NCBI GenBank assembly: GCA_949287305.1
Contig: CASEFX010000034.1
Coordinates: 1-64,000, forward strand
Length of the DNA: 64,000 bases
Reading direction: 5' to 3'
Source of the DNA: an uncultured Sutterella sp.
GTDB lineage: Bacteria; Pseudomonadota; Gammaproteobacteria; Burkholderiales; Burkholderiaceae_F
Shown: positions 9,430 through 17,589 of the stretch, piece by piece
Numbering within the stretch: position 1 is the stretch's first letter
Layout: each line of letters starts with the position of its first letter
Notes under the pieces: generated by a model
The model's input: the letters and a program-made list of their open reading frames with translations, nothing else
What the model was told of the DNA's origin: nothing
Databases searched by the model: none
Position numbers and translations under genes: made by a program

Positions 9430-10668
9430 ATGTCCCGTCGTCCCGCCCTGTTTTTCGTCCTTCTGTGCGTGTTTCTTGACGCACTCTGCATCGGATTGAT
9501 CATTCCGGTGCTGCCGCGCCTTTTGGGCGTGCTCACGGTGAGCCGCGAGGAACAGGCCTTTTGGTACGGCGCGGTGATGGTGGGCTACGGCCTGACGCAG
9601 TTTCTGTGCGCGCCGATTCTCGGCGCCCTCTCGGACCGCTTCGGTCGTCGTCCGCTTCTTCTTTCGGGCATTCTCGGGCTCGGCGTCATGTCGCTCGTGC
9701 CGGCGCTCACGACCTCTCCCGCCGCCATTCTGATTTCCCGCATTCTCGGCGGCGCCCTGAGCGCAAACGTCGTGGTCGCGCAGGCCTACATCGCCGACAT
9801 CACGCCCGTGACGGAGAGAGCCAAATCCTTCGGGCGCATCGGCGCCGTCTTCGGCCTCGCCTACATCCTCGGCCCCGCCTTGGGCGGCGTGCTCGGCGAC
9901 TTTTCGGAGCGGCTTCCCTTCTTCACGGCATTCGCCGTCTGCGCGGGGAACTTCCTCTACGGCCTCTTCCTCGTTCCGGAAAGTCTTCCCGTCGAGCGCC
10001 GCAAAAACGCGGTTTATGCTGCGAGCCCCCTTCCCGCCCTCAAGCGGCTTCTTTCGCACGCGGGCGTGCCCAATCTCCTCGGGATCCTCTTTCTCGTTCT
10101 CCTGAGTCAGAGCATGGTGCAGGTCACCTGGTCGCTCTATGCGGAATTCCGCTACGCGTGGTCTCCCATGGAAATCGGGCTCTCGATCTTTGCGCTCGGC
10201 GCGGCCATCACGGTTACGCAGGCCCTGCTTCTGCCCGCCCTGCTGCGGCACCTCTCCCCCACCCTCGTCGTTCGCCTCGGCGTCTTCATCGGGCTTGCCT
10301 CGCTTCTTGGCGTCGCCCTCACGCAGCATCCCCTTTGGGGCGCCTCCTTCCTGTGCCTTTCCGCCGTCGTCGGCGTGGCGGGACCCGTCCTGCAGGCAAG
10401 CGTCAGCAAGATCGCCAAGGCCGACGACCAGGGCGCCACGATGGGCGGCCTCAACAGCCTCAACAGCTTTGCGCGCGGCATCAGTCCCCTCTTCGGAACG
10501 CCGCTTCTTCTCTATACGGCCGGACACGACCCCGCGAGCCTCACGGCGGGCCTTCCCTATTTCCTCGCCGCCCTCCTGCTCCTCGTCGCCCTGGCGCTTT
10601 CGCTTCACCTCGCCCTGGCCACCCTCACGAACCGCGACGACGTGCCGATCGAACCGCCGAACCTGTAA
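9430..10668 (+). CDS. MFS drug:H+ antiporter, TetA-like
   Basis: A 412-residue transporter with 12 predicted membrane segments. Signature motifs are the MFS motif A GALSDRFGRRPLLL between TM2 and TM3, and AQAYIADITPVTERAKSFG after TM4, very close to the AGAYIADIT...RARHFG of the TetA group. A second GPAVGG-like element, LGPALGGVLGDF, follows. It probably exports a small hydrophobic or aromatic compound; tetracycline resistance cannot be claimed from similarity alone. The ATG at 9430 was preferred over a TTG at 9403, although neither has a clear ribosome binding site. It is divergent from sstT, with no TetR-type regulator beside it. Confidence 0.85.
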   Translation: MSRRPALFFVLLCVFLDALCIGLIIPVLPRLLGVLTVSREEQAFWYGAVMVGYGLTQFLCAPILGALSDRFGRRPLLLSGILGLGVMSLVPALTTSPAAILISRILGGALSANVVVAQAYIADITPVTERAKSFGRIGAVFGLAYILGPALGGVLGDFSERLPFFTAFAVCAGNFLYGLFLVPESLPVERRKNAVYAASPLPALKRLLSHAGVPNLLGILFLVLLSQSMVQVTWSLYAEFRYAWSPMEIGLSIFALGAAITVTQALLLPALLRHLSPTLVVRLGVFIGLASLLGVALTQHPLWGASFLCLSAVVGVAGPVLQASVSKIAKADDQGATMGGLNSLNSFARGISPLFGTPLLLYTAGHDPASLTAGLPYFLAALLLLVALALSLHLALATLTNRDDVPIEPPNL

Positions 10669-10688
10669 TCCTTCCGATCCCTCAAACA

Positions 10689-10738
10689 ACAAACCCGCCC
10701 GGAAAACCTTTCGGTTCCGCAGGCGGGTTTGCGTTTTA
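10689..10738. terminator. Bidirectional terminator between the MFS gene and the oxidoreductase operon
   Basis: AAACCCGCC (10691-10699) pairs with GGCGGGTTT (10722-10730) and is followed by GCGTTTTA. It sits between two convergent genes and probably serves both. Confidence 0.8.
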
Positions 10739-10752
10739 CGGGTTGAGCGTCC

Positions 10753-12375
10753 TCAGATGTCTTCGCTCACCATGTCGATGGCGCCGCAGGGGCATTCCTG
10801 CGCGCAGATGCCGCAGCCCTTGCAGTAGTCGTAGTTGATGGCGAACTTCTTGCCCGGACCGAGCTTGATCACCGCGTTGTCGGGACAGACCCCGTAGCAG
10901 TTGTCGCACTCGAAGCAGTTGCCGCAGGACATGCAGCGGCGGGCCTCGAAGAGAGCGTTCTCTTCGGAGAGCCCCTGCAGAACTTCGTCAAACGTGGTCT
11001 GACGGCGGATCATGTCGAGGTGCGGGCGGATCTGCTTGGGCGCGTCAGCGTAGTACCACGTGTTGAGACGGGCGAACGTGGCGGGCGCGGCGGGCTTTTC
11101 TTCGGGCAGGGTTTCGCCGCGCAGCCAGGCGTCCATCGCGCGCGCGGCGCGCTTTCCGTGACCGATCGCAACGGTGACGTTCCGGTCGCCCGGAACCATG
11201 TCGCCGCCCGCGAAAACGCCGGGACGGCTCGTCATCATGTGCTCGTCCACCACGACTTCACCGCGCTCCATCTTCAGGCCTTCCATCCCTTCGAGGAAGG
11301 AGAGGTTGGTTTCCTGTCCGAGGGCGAGCACCACGCTGTCTGCGGCGATCGTTTCGAATTCGCCCGTGGGCTGCGGATAGCCGTTTTCGTCAAGGCGCAT
11401 CTTCTCGATGCGGATTTCTCCGGCGTCGGCCTCGGCAATGGTCGAGAGCCACTTCATCGACACGCCTTCTTCGAGCGCCTCCTCGATTTCAAAGGCGTGC
11501 GCAGGCGCCTTATCGCGCGTGCGGCGGTACACCATGATGGGCTCCGCCCCCATGCGGCGCACGGAACGCGCCACGTCGACGGCCGTGTTGCCGCCGCCGT
11601 AGACGACCACGCGGCGCCCGAGCATGGCGGGTTCCTCCCCTTCCATGCTGCGCAGAACGGAGACCGCGTCCAAGACGTGCGCGGCGTCCCCCGTCGGGAT
11701 GTAGGCGCGGCGGGCGAGACTCGCTCCGACGCCGAGGAACACGGCGTCGTAGCCGCCCTTTTCCATCTCTTCGGCGAGGTTCTTCACTTCGCGGCCCGTT
11801 TCGATCTCCACGCCGAGCGCTTCGATGCGGGCGATTTCACGGTCGAGGATTTCGCGCGGCAGACGGTACTTCGGGATGCCGTAACGCATCATCCCGCCCG
11901 CCTGTTCGGACGACTCCACGACGTGCACGTCGTGCCCCATGCGGGCCAGGTGATAGGCCGCGGAAAGCCCCGCGGGACCCGAACCGACGACGAGGATGCG
12001 CTTTCCGGTCTTCTTCGCGGGCTTTTCAAAGGCCCAGCCCTTTTCGAGCGCATGGTCGCCGAGGAAGCGTTCGACCGCGTTGATGCCGACGCTCTCGTCG
12101 AGTTCCCCTCGGTTGCAGGCGGATTCGCAGGTGTGATAGCACACGCGGCCCATGCAGGCGGGGAAGGGATTGTCCTCCGTGATCTTTTCCCAGGCTCCGC
12201 GGTAGTCGCCGCTTTCGGCGTGGAAGAGCCACGCCTGGCACTGTTCGCCCGCGGGACACTTGGCGTTGCAGGGCGGCAGACGGTTCACGTAGACGGGCTT
12301 GACCGTACGCCACGATCCGGTGCGGTTCGCCAGGGACGAACCGACGTCCAAAGTAATAGCAAAAGGTTTGGTCAC
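10753..12375 (-). CDS. Iron-sulfur flavoprotein: GltD-like NAD(P)H oxidoreductase fused to a 2x[4Fe-4S] ferredoxin (2-oxoacid oxidoreductase subunit)
   Basis: A 540-residue protein in three parts. The N-terminal GltD-type cysteine clusters are C36/C40/C46 and C74/C79/C83/C87. The pyridine nucleotide-disulfide oxidoreductase core has FAD motif GSGPAG (131-136), NAD(P) motif GGGNTA (260-265) and FAD-closing motif AGGDMVPGDRNVTVAIGHG. A PorD-like C-terminal ferredoxin carries CMSCGNCFECDNCYGVCP (from 481) and CKGCGICAQECPCG (from 518). As the last gene of the porG-A-B operon it most likely passes electrons between NAD(P)H and the ferredoxin/keto-acid oxidoreductase core. The GTG start at 12375 is supported by AAGGGAAG 8 bases upstream. 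The direction of electron flow is not visible from sequence. Confidence 0.88.
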   Translation of the reverse strand: MTKPFAITLDVGSSLANRTGSWRTVKPVYVNRLPPCNAKCPAGEQCQAWLFHAESGDYRGAWEKITEDNPFPACMGRVCYHTCESACNRGELDESVGINAVERFLGDHALEKGWAFEKPAKKTGKRILVVGSGPAGLSAAYHLARMGHDVHVVESSEQAGGMMRYGIPKYRLPREILDREIARIEALGVEIETGREVKNLAEEMEKGGYDAVFLGVGASLARRAYIPTGDAAHVLDAVSVLRSMEGEEPAMLGRRVVVYGGGNTAVDVARSVRRMGAEPIMVYRRTRDKAPAHAFEIEEALEEGVSMKWLSTIAEADAGEIRIEKMRLDENGYPQPTGEFETIAADSVVLALGQETNLSFLEGMEGLKMERGEVVVDEHMMTSRPGVFAGGDMVPGDRNVTVAIGHGKRAARAMDAWLRGETLPEEKPAAPATFARLNTWYYADAPKQIRPHLDMIRRQTTFDEVLQGLSEENALFEARRCMSCGNCFECDNCYGVCPDNAVIKLGPGKKFAINYDYCKGCGICAQECPCGAIDMVSEDI

Positions 12376-12389
12376 GATGTCACTTCCCT

Positions 12390-13460
12390 TTAGATCTTGT
12401 GCGAACGTTCGTCGGCCTGGATGGCGACGGGAATCGTCCCTTCATCCTCATCGGCGGCGAGCAGTCCGAATTTTTCGATGTTTCGGTCGGCCATGGCCTG
12501 AATGCGGGCGAGAACCTCGGGGTCGGCCTTCTTGCCGAAGAGATGCGCAAAGCGCTTCTGAAGCTTCAGGTAGCTCTCCACGGGTTCCTGACGGCGAATG
12601 TGGCTCACGTGCGTCACTTCACCGTATTCGGCCTCGAAGACGGGGAAGAGCCCCGTCTGCTGCGCGAGACGCGCCAGATGGATCGTCTGTCCGGAGGCGG
12701 CGCCCCAGCCGAGCGGGCAGGGAACCAGGATGTGAATGTATCGGGCCCCGTGCATCGACATGGCCTTCGTGACCTTGCGTTCGAGGTCGCGCAGGTCCGC
12801 GACCGTCGCGGTGGCGACGTACGGAATCCCGTGAGCCATCGCGATCAGGGGAACGTCCTTGCCCTGTCCCCACTGATTGCCCGGTTCGTCCCCGGCGATC
12901 TGCGTCGTGGCGGTGCGGGCGGCGGGCGGCGTCGCGGACGAACGCTGCACGCCCGTATTCATGTAGGCCTCGTTGTCGTAGCAGATGTAGAGCACGTCGT
13001 CGTTGCGCTCGAACATGCCCGAAAGGCACCCGAAGCCGATGTCGGTCGTGCCGCCGTCACCGCCCATGGCGATGACGCGCGTGGCCTCGGTCTCCTTCCC
13101 CGCGCGGCGGGCGCGCATGCGGAAGGCCGCCGCCATCCCGGTCGCGACCGCGGCCGTGTTGCCGAAAAGCGAGTGGAACCAGGGGAGTCGCCAGCTCGTT
13201 TCGGGGTAGGGCGTCGAGAAGACTTCCAAACAGCCCGTCGCGTTGCAGGCCGCAACGTTGCCGCCCGTGGCGCGGACGGCCGCGTCCACGGCGTAGCGGG
13301 CGCCGAGCGCCTCGCCGCAGCCCTGACAGGCGCGGTGTCCGGAAGTGAGCGAATTGTTTCGGTCCATCATCGCCTGTCCGGAACGTTCCTCGGGCGACAA
13401 CAGACGGTTGCCGACGGTATAGGTGCCCGTCTGGTAGAAATGAATCAGATTTTCCGACAT
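12390..13460 (-). CDS. porB: 2-oxoacid:acceptor oxidoreductase beta subunit (thiamine pyrophosphate subunit, PorB-like)
   Basis: A 356-residue TPP-binding subunit that decarboxylates the 2-oxoacid (probably pyruvate) and transfers electrons onward. Conserved features are CQGCGE (C45, C48) and CNATGC (C72, C77), which with other cysteines hold a proximal [4Fe-4S] cluster; the TPP/Mg motif MGGDGGTTDIG (133-141) followed by YDNEAYMNTG; and a C-terminal tail with KLQKRFAHLFG. The ATG at 13460 was chosen because GGAG lies 8 bases upstream; a TTG two codons earlier lacks this. The alpha-gene TGA lies just before it (TGAGAATG), so translation is likely coupled. Confidence 0.93.
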   Translation of the reverse strand: MSENLIHFYQTGTYTVGNRLLSPEERSGQAMMDRNNSLTSGHRACQGCGEALGARYAVDAAVRATGGNVAACNATGCLEVFSTPYPETSWRLPWFHSLFGNTAAVATGMAAAFRMRARRAGKETEATRVIAMGGDGGTTDIGFGCLSGMFERNDDVLYICYDNEAYMNTGVQRSSATPPAARTATTQIAGDEPGNQWGQGKDVPLIAMAHGIPYVATATVADLRDLERKVTKAMSMHGARYIHILVPCPLGWGAASGQTIHLARLAQQTGLFPVFEAEYGEVTHVSHIRRQEPVESYLKLQKRFAHLFGKKADPEVLARIQAMADRNIEKFGLLAADEDEGTIPVAIQADERSHKI

Positions 13461-13462
13461 TC

Positions 13463-14728
13463 TCAAATCTCCTCGCCGCGCGCGAGCTTGCGGTCATTCA
13501 CGTCCCGATTGAGCGCCTCGGGCAGAGGGCCGGTGTGTCGCCCCTTCGCTTCGCGCTCGAGCTGACGCTCCACGAGTTCGACATCGAGATCCAGGAAATA
13601 GGTTTCGGTCGGGAGGCTCCCGTTGACGGCTTCGTCAAAGACCTTGTGCAGGGAGGCCTTCGTAACGGCGCGGCCGCCGAGCCCCGCGATGACGGAGTGC
13701 TGCTTGACGTCGAGGCCGCGCAGGGCGCGCATGACGTCGAGTTCGAGAGCGCCGCCGCAGCCCGCGCTCACCATGCGTTCGATCACGACGACCGCGCAGA
13801 CGTTCGCAAGCGCCTTGCGGACCGCTTCGAACGGGAAGGGACGGTAGCACTTCAGACCCACGACCCCGATCTTGACGCCCTTTTCACGCATTTCGTCGAC
13901 GGTGTCCTTGATCGTCCCGAGAAGCGAACCCATGGCGAAGACCGCCACTTCGGCGTCTTCCATGCGGTAGCAGGAGACGAGACCGCCCGACTCGCGCCCG
14001 AAGCGTTCGCGGAATTCCTCGGCGACGCGCTCGACCGTGCCGACCGCCTCGCACATCTTGCGGTGCGCAAGATAGCGGACTTCGGTGAAGGCCTCGGGAC
14101 CGACCATCGCGCCGATCGAATACGGATTGGCGGGATCGAGCACCTGACGCGGTTCATAGGGCGGCAGGAACGCGTCCACCTCCGCCTGTTCGGGAATGTC
14201 CATCCGTTCGAAGGCGTGCGTCAGAACGAAGCCGTCCATGCAGACCATCACGGGCAGGGAGAGTTCCTCGGCGATGCGGAAGGCCTGGATGTGCAGGTCC
14301 ACGGCTTCCTGATTGGTTTCGGCGAAGAGCTGCAGCCAGCCGCTGTCGCGCTGGCTCATCGAGTCGGAGTGGTCGTTCCAGATGTTGATGGGCGCGCCGA
14401 TGGCGCGGTTGGCGACCGTCATGACGATCGGCAGACCGAGGCCGCCCGCGTTGTAGACGGCCTCCACCATGAAGAGAAGACCCTGGCTCGCCGTGGCCGT
14501 GTAGGCGCGGCCGCCCGCGACGGAGGCGCCGATCGCCACCGACATCGCCGCGAATTCGCTTTCGACGTTGATGTATTCGCAGTTCTGCAGAACGCCCTTG
14601 CGGCAGAGAAGGCCCAGGTTTTCGACGATGTGCGTCTGCGGCGAAATCGGGTAGGCGCAGACGACGTCCGGACGACACAATGCCACGGCCTGCGCTACGC
14701 CCTGGCTGCCCTCAAGCTGTTTAAGCAT
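13463..14728 (-). CDS. porA: 2-oxoacid:acceptor oxidoreductase alpha subunit (PorA-like)
   Basis: A 421-residue subunit with the pyrimidine-binding (PYR) half of the thiamine pyrophosphate site. It begins MLKQLEGSQGVAQAVALCRP, followed by VCAYPISPQTHIVE, which matches the P-[IV]-[ST]-P...E signature of pyruvate/2-oxoglutarate oxidoreductase alpha subunits. ARAYTATASQGLLFMVE and the CMDGFVLTHAFE region follow, then the transketolase C-terminal-like domain with GSLLGTIKDTVDEMREKG and VVIERMVSAG. The ATG at 14728 overlaps the end of the gamma gene by 8 bases, indicating translational coupling. Pyruvate is the likely substrate, but related oxoacids cannot be excluded. Confidence 0.93.
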   Translation of the reverse strand: MLKQLEGSQGVAQAVALCRPDVVCAYPISPQTHIVENLGLLCRKGVLQNCEYINVESEFAAMSVAIGASVAGGRAYTATASQGLLFMVEAVYNAGGLGLPIVMTVANRAIGAPINIWNDHSDSMSQRDSGWLQLFAETNQEAVDLHIQAFRIAEELSLPVMVCMDGFVLTHAFERMDIPEQAEVDAFLPPYEPRQVLDPANPYSIGAMVGPEAFTEVRYLAHRKMCEAVGTVERVAEEFRERFGRESGGLVSCYRMEDAEVAVFAMGSLLGTIKDTVDEMREKGVKIGVVGLKCYRPFPFEAVRKALANVCAVVVIERMVSAGCGGALELDVMRALRGLDVKQHSVIAGLGGRAVTKASLHKVFDEAVNGSLPTETYFLDLDVELVERQLEREAKGRHTGPLPEALNRDVNDRKLARGEEI

Positions 14729-15299
14729 GCTCTCCTCCCAATTGACGGATGATCGATTCGTAGGCGAGTGCGGCCACTTCCGCATTGGCCTGCGCCACGC
14801 GGCCGGAGAATTTTTCGTTGTAGGCCGCCTGAACGCTTTCGAGCTTCATCATGCCGGTCATGGCGGCGAAGCCCGCCAACATCCCGGCGCCGGGCAGGGG
14901 ACGGCCGATCTTCTCGAGCGCGAAGCGCGTGGCGGGAACGGTGAGGACGTGCCCCGCGGGAAGACGGCGGGCGAGATCTTCGAGACCGAGCGCCTCCACG
15001 GACTGGGAGGAATTGATGAGCACGTAGCCTTCGGGTTTGAGCCCGCCGAACACGTCCACGCTGTCGAGCAGCGTGCGGTCCTGAATCAGGACGACGTCGG
15101 GTTCGAGCACCGGTTCCCGAAGTCGGATTTCCTGAGAAGAGAGCCGGGCGAACGCCACCACGGGCGCCCCGGTTCGTTCCGACCCGAAGCTCGGAAACGC
15201 CTGCGCCTTGTGGCCTTCCATGAAGCCCGCGAGAGCAAGCATTTCCGCCGCGGTGACAACCCCTTGGCCGCCGCGACCGTGAATTCGAATTTGAAACAC
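14721..15299 (-). CDS. porG: 2-oxoacid:acceptor oxidoreductase gamma subunit (PorG-like)
   Basis: A 192-residue gamma subunit. The N-terminal FQIRIHGRGGQGVVTAAEMLA is the hallmark of this family, followed by FPSFGSERTGAPVVAFARLS and the EPDVVLIQDRTLLDSVDVF block. It completes the coenzyme-A-binding and subunit-interface part of a pyruvate:ferredoxin-type complex. The start is GTG at 15299, supported by AAGGAG 8 bases upstream. It is the first gene of the four-gene operon gamma-alpha-beta-flavoprotein and overlaps the alpha gene by 8 bases. Such oxygen-sensitive enzymes point to anaerobic or microaerobic pyruvate metabolism. Confidence 0.93.
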   Translation of the reverse strand: MFQIRIHGRGGQGVVTAAEMLALAGFMEGHKAQAFPSFGSERTGAPVVAFARLSSQEIRLREPVLEPDVVLIQDRTLLDSVDVFGGLKPEGYVLINSSQSVEALGLEDLARRLPAGHVLTVPATRFALEKIGRPLPGAGMLAGFAAMTGMMKLESVQAAYNEKFSGRVAQANAEVAALAYESIIRQLGGEHA

Positions 15300-15374
15300 T
15301 GCGATCTCCTTAGAGTCAATGAAAAACCTTCGTCTCCCCCGCCGCGGGACGGGAGGGAAGAGTCCGGTCCTGTT

Positions 15375-15403
15375 CTTATGGAAAAGTATGCAAACTCTAT
15401 CAA
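15375..15403 (-). promoter_or_regulatory. Candidate promoter of the porG operon
   Basis: On the minus strand TTGATA (15398-15403) and CATAAG (15375-15380) are 17 bases apart, 76 bases or so upstream of the GTG start of porG. The -10 match is only moderate. It was found by eye, so treat it as tentative. Confidence 0.4.
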
Positions 15404-15485
15404 GTATCTCGAAAATTTGCCCTCGTGTCTCTCACCTTTTCCAAGTAGACTGTTAGGCCTATCCCTCCCTCTTACGGAGCATCCC

Positions 15486-15974
15486 ATGCGTCGTCTTCTT
15501 CCGCTCGCGCTTGCCCTCGCCCTCGGCGGCTGCAGTCTCCTGCCGTCGATGGAATCGGACCCGTTCGACGCAAGCGTCGCCGTCCACAGCTGGCAGCTCG
15601 AAGGCAAAATGACCTTCCGCTGCGACTACGACGAGCAGGGCTTCTTCTGGCGCTTCGTCTCGCAGAGCGGAACGCTCACGAACGAAAACCGCGAGGCCGT
15701 CGCCACGCTCTCGGGGAATCTCAGGCTCACCCACCGGGACGGCTCGTCCGTCTCCGCGCACGTAGAAAAGAGTCTCTCCCCGGCCACGTCCCGCAACGCG
15801 GGCGACGTACGCTATCTCGTGGACAAAAGCGCCGCCTCGGGCGCCCTGCGGGGCGTGCGCTATCTCACCCGCATCCGCACGACGGGCGGCATGCCGCTTG
15901 CGTCCTGTTCGGCCTCGCAGCGCGACACCACGCTTCGCATTCCCTTCTCCGCGCGCTTCATCGTCTATCGCTGA
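15486..15974 (+). CDS. DUF3455 lipoprotein
   Basis: A 162-residue exported protein beginning MRRLLPLALALALGGCSLLP, with a lipobox LGGC whose Cys16 would be lipidated. The mature part matches the DUF3455 pattern: WQLEGKMTFRCDYDEQGFFWRF, then LTNENREAVATLSGN...DGSSV, then GVRYLTRIRTTGGMPLASC and the closing IPFSARFIVYR. The function of this family is unknown; members are secreted or envelope proteins. GGAG lies a few bases before the ATG. It is divergent from the porG operon. Confidence 0.8.
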   Translation: MRRLLPLALALALGGCSLLPSMESDPFDASVAVHSWQLEGKMTFRCDYDEQGFFWRFVSQSGTLTNENREAVATLSGNLRLTHRDGSSVSAHVEKSLSPATSRNAGDVRYLVDKSAASGALRGVRYLTRIRTTGGMPLASCSASQRDTTLRIPFSARFIVYR

Positions 15975-16054
15975 CCTCTCCCCGCCGGAACGTTCTGAGG
16001 GAACCTCAAATTTGGTAAAATCAATGGTCTTACTTTACCGTTGGAGAGATCGGA

Positions 16055-16540
16055 ATGGTTCCTACCACTGTTGGCGGTTATCTGCAAAGCCTGCCCAACG
16101 AGCGCCGCGTCGCCATGGCCCGCGTCTGCAGCATGATCCGTCGTTCCGCCCGCGGCGTGCGTGAAAGCATGCGTTTCGGCATCGCCTTTTACGAACTCGA
16201 CGGCGCGCCCATCTTCGCCGTCGAATCCCTGGACAAGTCGCTTCGCCTCTATGCCGCGGAACGCTCCGTCATTGAAGAACTCAAGGACAAGTTCAAGACC
16301 ATCAACACGGAGCGCTGCTGCGCCGAATTCACCGACCTCAACTGCATGCCCCTCGACGTGGTGGAAAAGATCGTTCGTCTCTCGCTGGCGCTCCGCCGCC
16401 AGAAACCGCAGGGACACATCCCCACGCAGGAAGAGCTCGTCGAGATGTGGGGCATCAAGGAGGAAACCCTGGCCGTGGCGCCGCCCATCGTGCGCATCAA
16501 CCGCGGAACGGACACGCAGGACGACTCGAAGGAGAGCTGA
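16055..16540 (+). CDS. DUF1801-like (YdhG-type) protein
   Basis: A 161-residue soluble protein. It fits the DUF1801 fold pattern: GGYLQSLPNERRVAMARVCSMIR, then ARGVRESMRFGIAFYELDGAPIFAVESLDKSLRLYA, then the hydrophobic PLDVVEKIVRLSLALR. Biochemical function is not known for this family. The C-terminal 45 residues (EELVEMWGIKEETLA...) extend beyond the usual domain. A single-gene transcript is likely, because a terminator follows within 25 bases. Confidence 0.7.
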   Translation: MVPTTVGGYLQSLPNERRVAMARVCSMIRRSARGVRESMRFGIAFYELDGAPIFAVESLDKSLRLYAAERSVIEELKDKFKTINTERCCAEFTDLNCMPLDVVEKIVRLSLALRRQKPQGHIPTQEELVEMWGIKEETLAVAPPIVRINRGTDTQDDSKES

Positions 16541-16564
16541 CCTGACGGTCCCGTCTACGAATCC

Positions 16565-16595
16565 GAGCGGCGCGTTTCGACGCGCCGCTCTTTTT
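16565..16595 (+). terminator. Intrinsic terminator after the DUF1801 gene
   Basis: GAGCGGCGCG (16565-16574) pairs perfectly with CGCGCCGCTC (16581-16590) around TTTCGA and is followed by TTTTT. Confidence 0.92.
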
Positions 16596-16663
16596 ACATG
16601 AAAGAAAGAGTTTGACTTTCATCATGTAGGGTGAAGGTCATGCCTTCATACCCATTTTTGTCT

Positions 16664-17587
16664 TCAGTTTCGAGACGCCGGAAATTCGGCGTTCAACCAG
16701 TCGGCCATATTCCTGCCCACCTCGTCGGGGCATTCGGTCATGGGCCAGTGGAGGCACTGAACCGACGTGGCGCTGCCGCGAGGCAGACGGCGCGCCCAGG
16801 CGGCGAGGCGGTCGGGATCGGTGAAGCTTCCCGCCGACGAAGTGACGACCAGAACGGGAAGCTGCAGTCCGGACAAATCGGGACTCGGACGTCCCGTTTC
16901 CAAGAGATCCCGTGCATAGTAGGCAAGGTGGATGTGCCCGAGGTCCTTGGTCGGCGCGGAAAACTCCCGAATGAAGGCTTCGAGCGCGACGCCGCCCTTT
17001 GCGAGCATCGCGCGGGCCACTTCGTCGTGCCGGCGAAGGCTGTAGTGCGGCAACTTTCTGCGAAGCCCCACGGCGTTCGCGGCGCGCCCGCAGATTTCCA
17101 GAAACCGAACGAGGGGACGCCGCCGCTTGAAGTCCTCCGCCTTTTGCGTGAGCGCTTCGGTCACGAGGGGATCGAGAAGAATCGCCCCCTCGAAGCGTTC
17201 GGGATGTTGTGCAAGCGCATACATGGCGATGTGTCCCCCGAGGCTGTGGCCGACCAAGACGCAGCGCTCAACCCCGACCGCGTCCATGACGGCGAGCACG
17301 TCCTCGACGTGGCGCTCGATCACGGGCGGCTCGGCGGTGACGCTCGCGCCGTGCCCGCGAAGATCATAGCGGAGGAGGCGCCAGTCGGCGCCGAGCGGCG
17401 TCGTTTCCACGAACTCTTCCCACCGGCTGGCGTTGGACGCCACGCCGTGCAGGAAGAAAAGCGTGCCGCGGACCGCGCCGGGCGGGTTCTTCACCGCGGC
17501 GCAGAGCTTCACGCCTTCGCCTTCGACGACGAGCCTCTCTTCTCCGGGCACGAGTTCAAACGCCAATTCCTCTCGGTAGGCTTCCAT
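16664..17587 (-). CDS. Alpha/beta-fold hydrolase
   Basis: A 307-residue hydrolase. The HG oxyanion segment is LFFLHGVASNASRWEEF, the strand-turn YDLRGHGAS follows, the nucleophile elbow GHSLGG holds the catalytic Ser, a DPLV segment carries a possible acid, and a C-terminal LHWPMTECPDEVGRNMADWL contains the catalytic His. There is no signal peptide, so it is cytoplasmic. The substrate is unknown; it resembles the broad haloperoxidase/lactonase-like group. The ATG at 17587 is preferred over a GTG two codons earlier because GGAG lies 8 bases upstream of it. It begins 2 bases after the stop of the regulator gene upstream, so the two are probably co-transcribed. Confidence 0.82.
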   Translation of the reverse strand: MEAYREELAFELVPGEERLVVEGEGVKLCAAVKNPPGAVRGTLFFLHGVASNASRWEEFVETTPLGADWRLLRYDLRGHGASVTAEPPVIERHVEDVLAVMDAVGVERCVLVGHSLGGHIAMYALAQHPERFEGAILLDPLVTEALTQKAEDFKRRRPLVRFLEICGRAANAVGLRRKLPHYSLRRHDEVARAMLAKGGVALEAFIREFSAPTKDLGHIHLAYYARDLLETGRPSPDLSGLQLPVLVVTSSAGSFTDPDRLAAWARRLPRGSATSVQCLHWPMTECPDEVGRNMADWLNAEFPASRN

Positions 17588-17589
17588 TT

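Noticed and set aside
9430..10668. Naming the MFS gene as a tetracycline resistance gene
   Set aside because: The motifs are those of the broad TetA-like antiporter group; the sequence alone does not support substrate identity.
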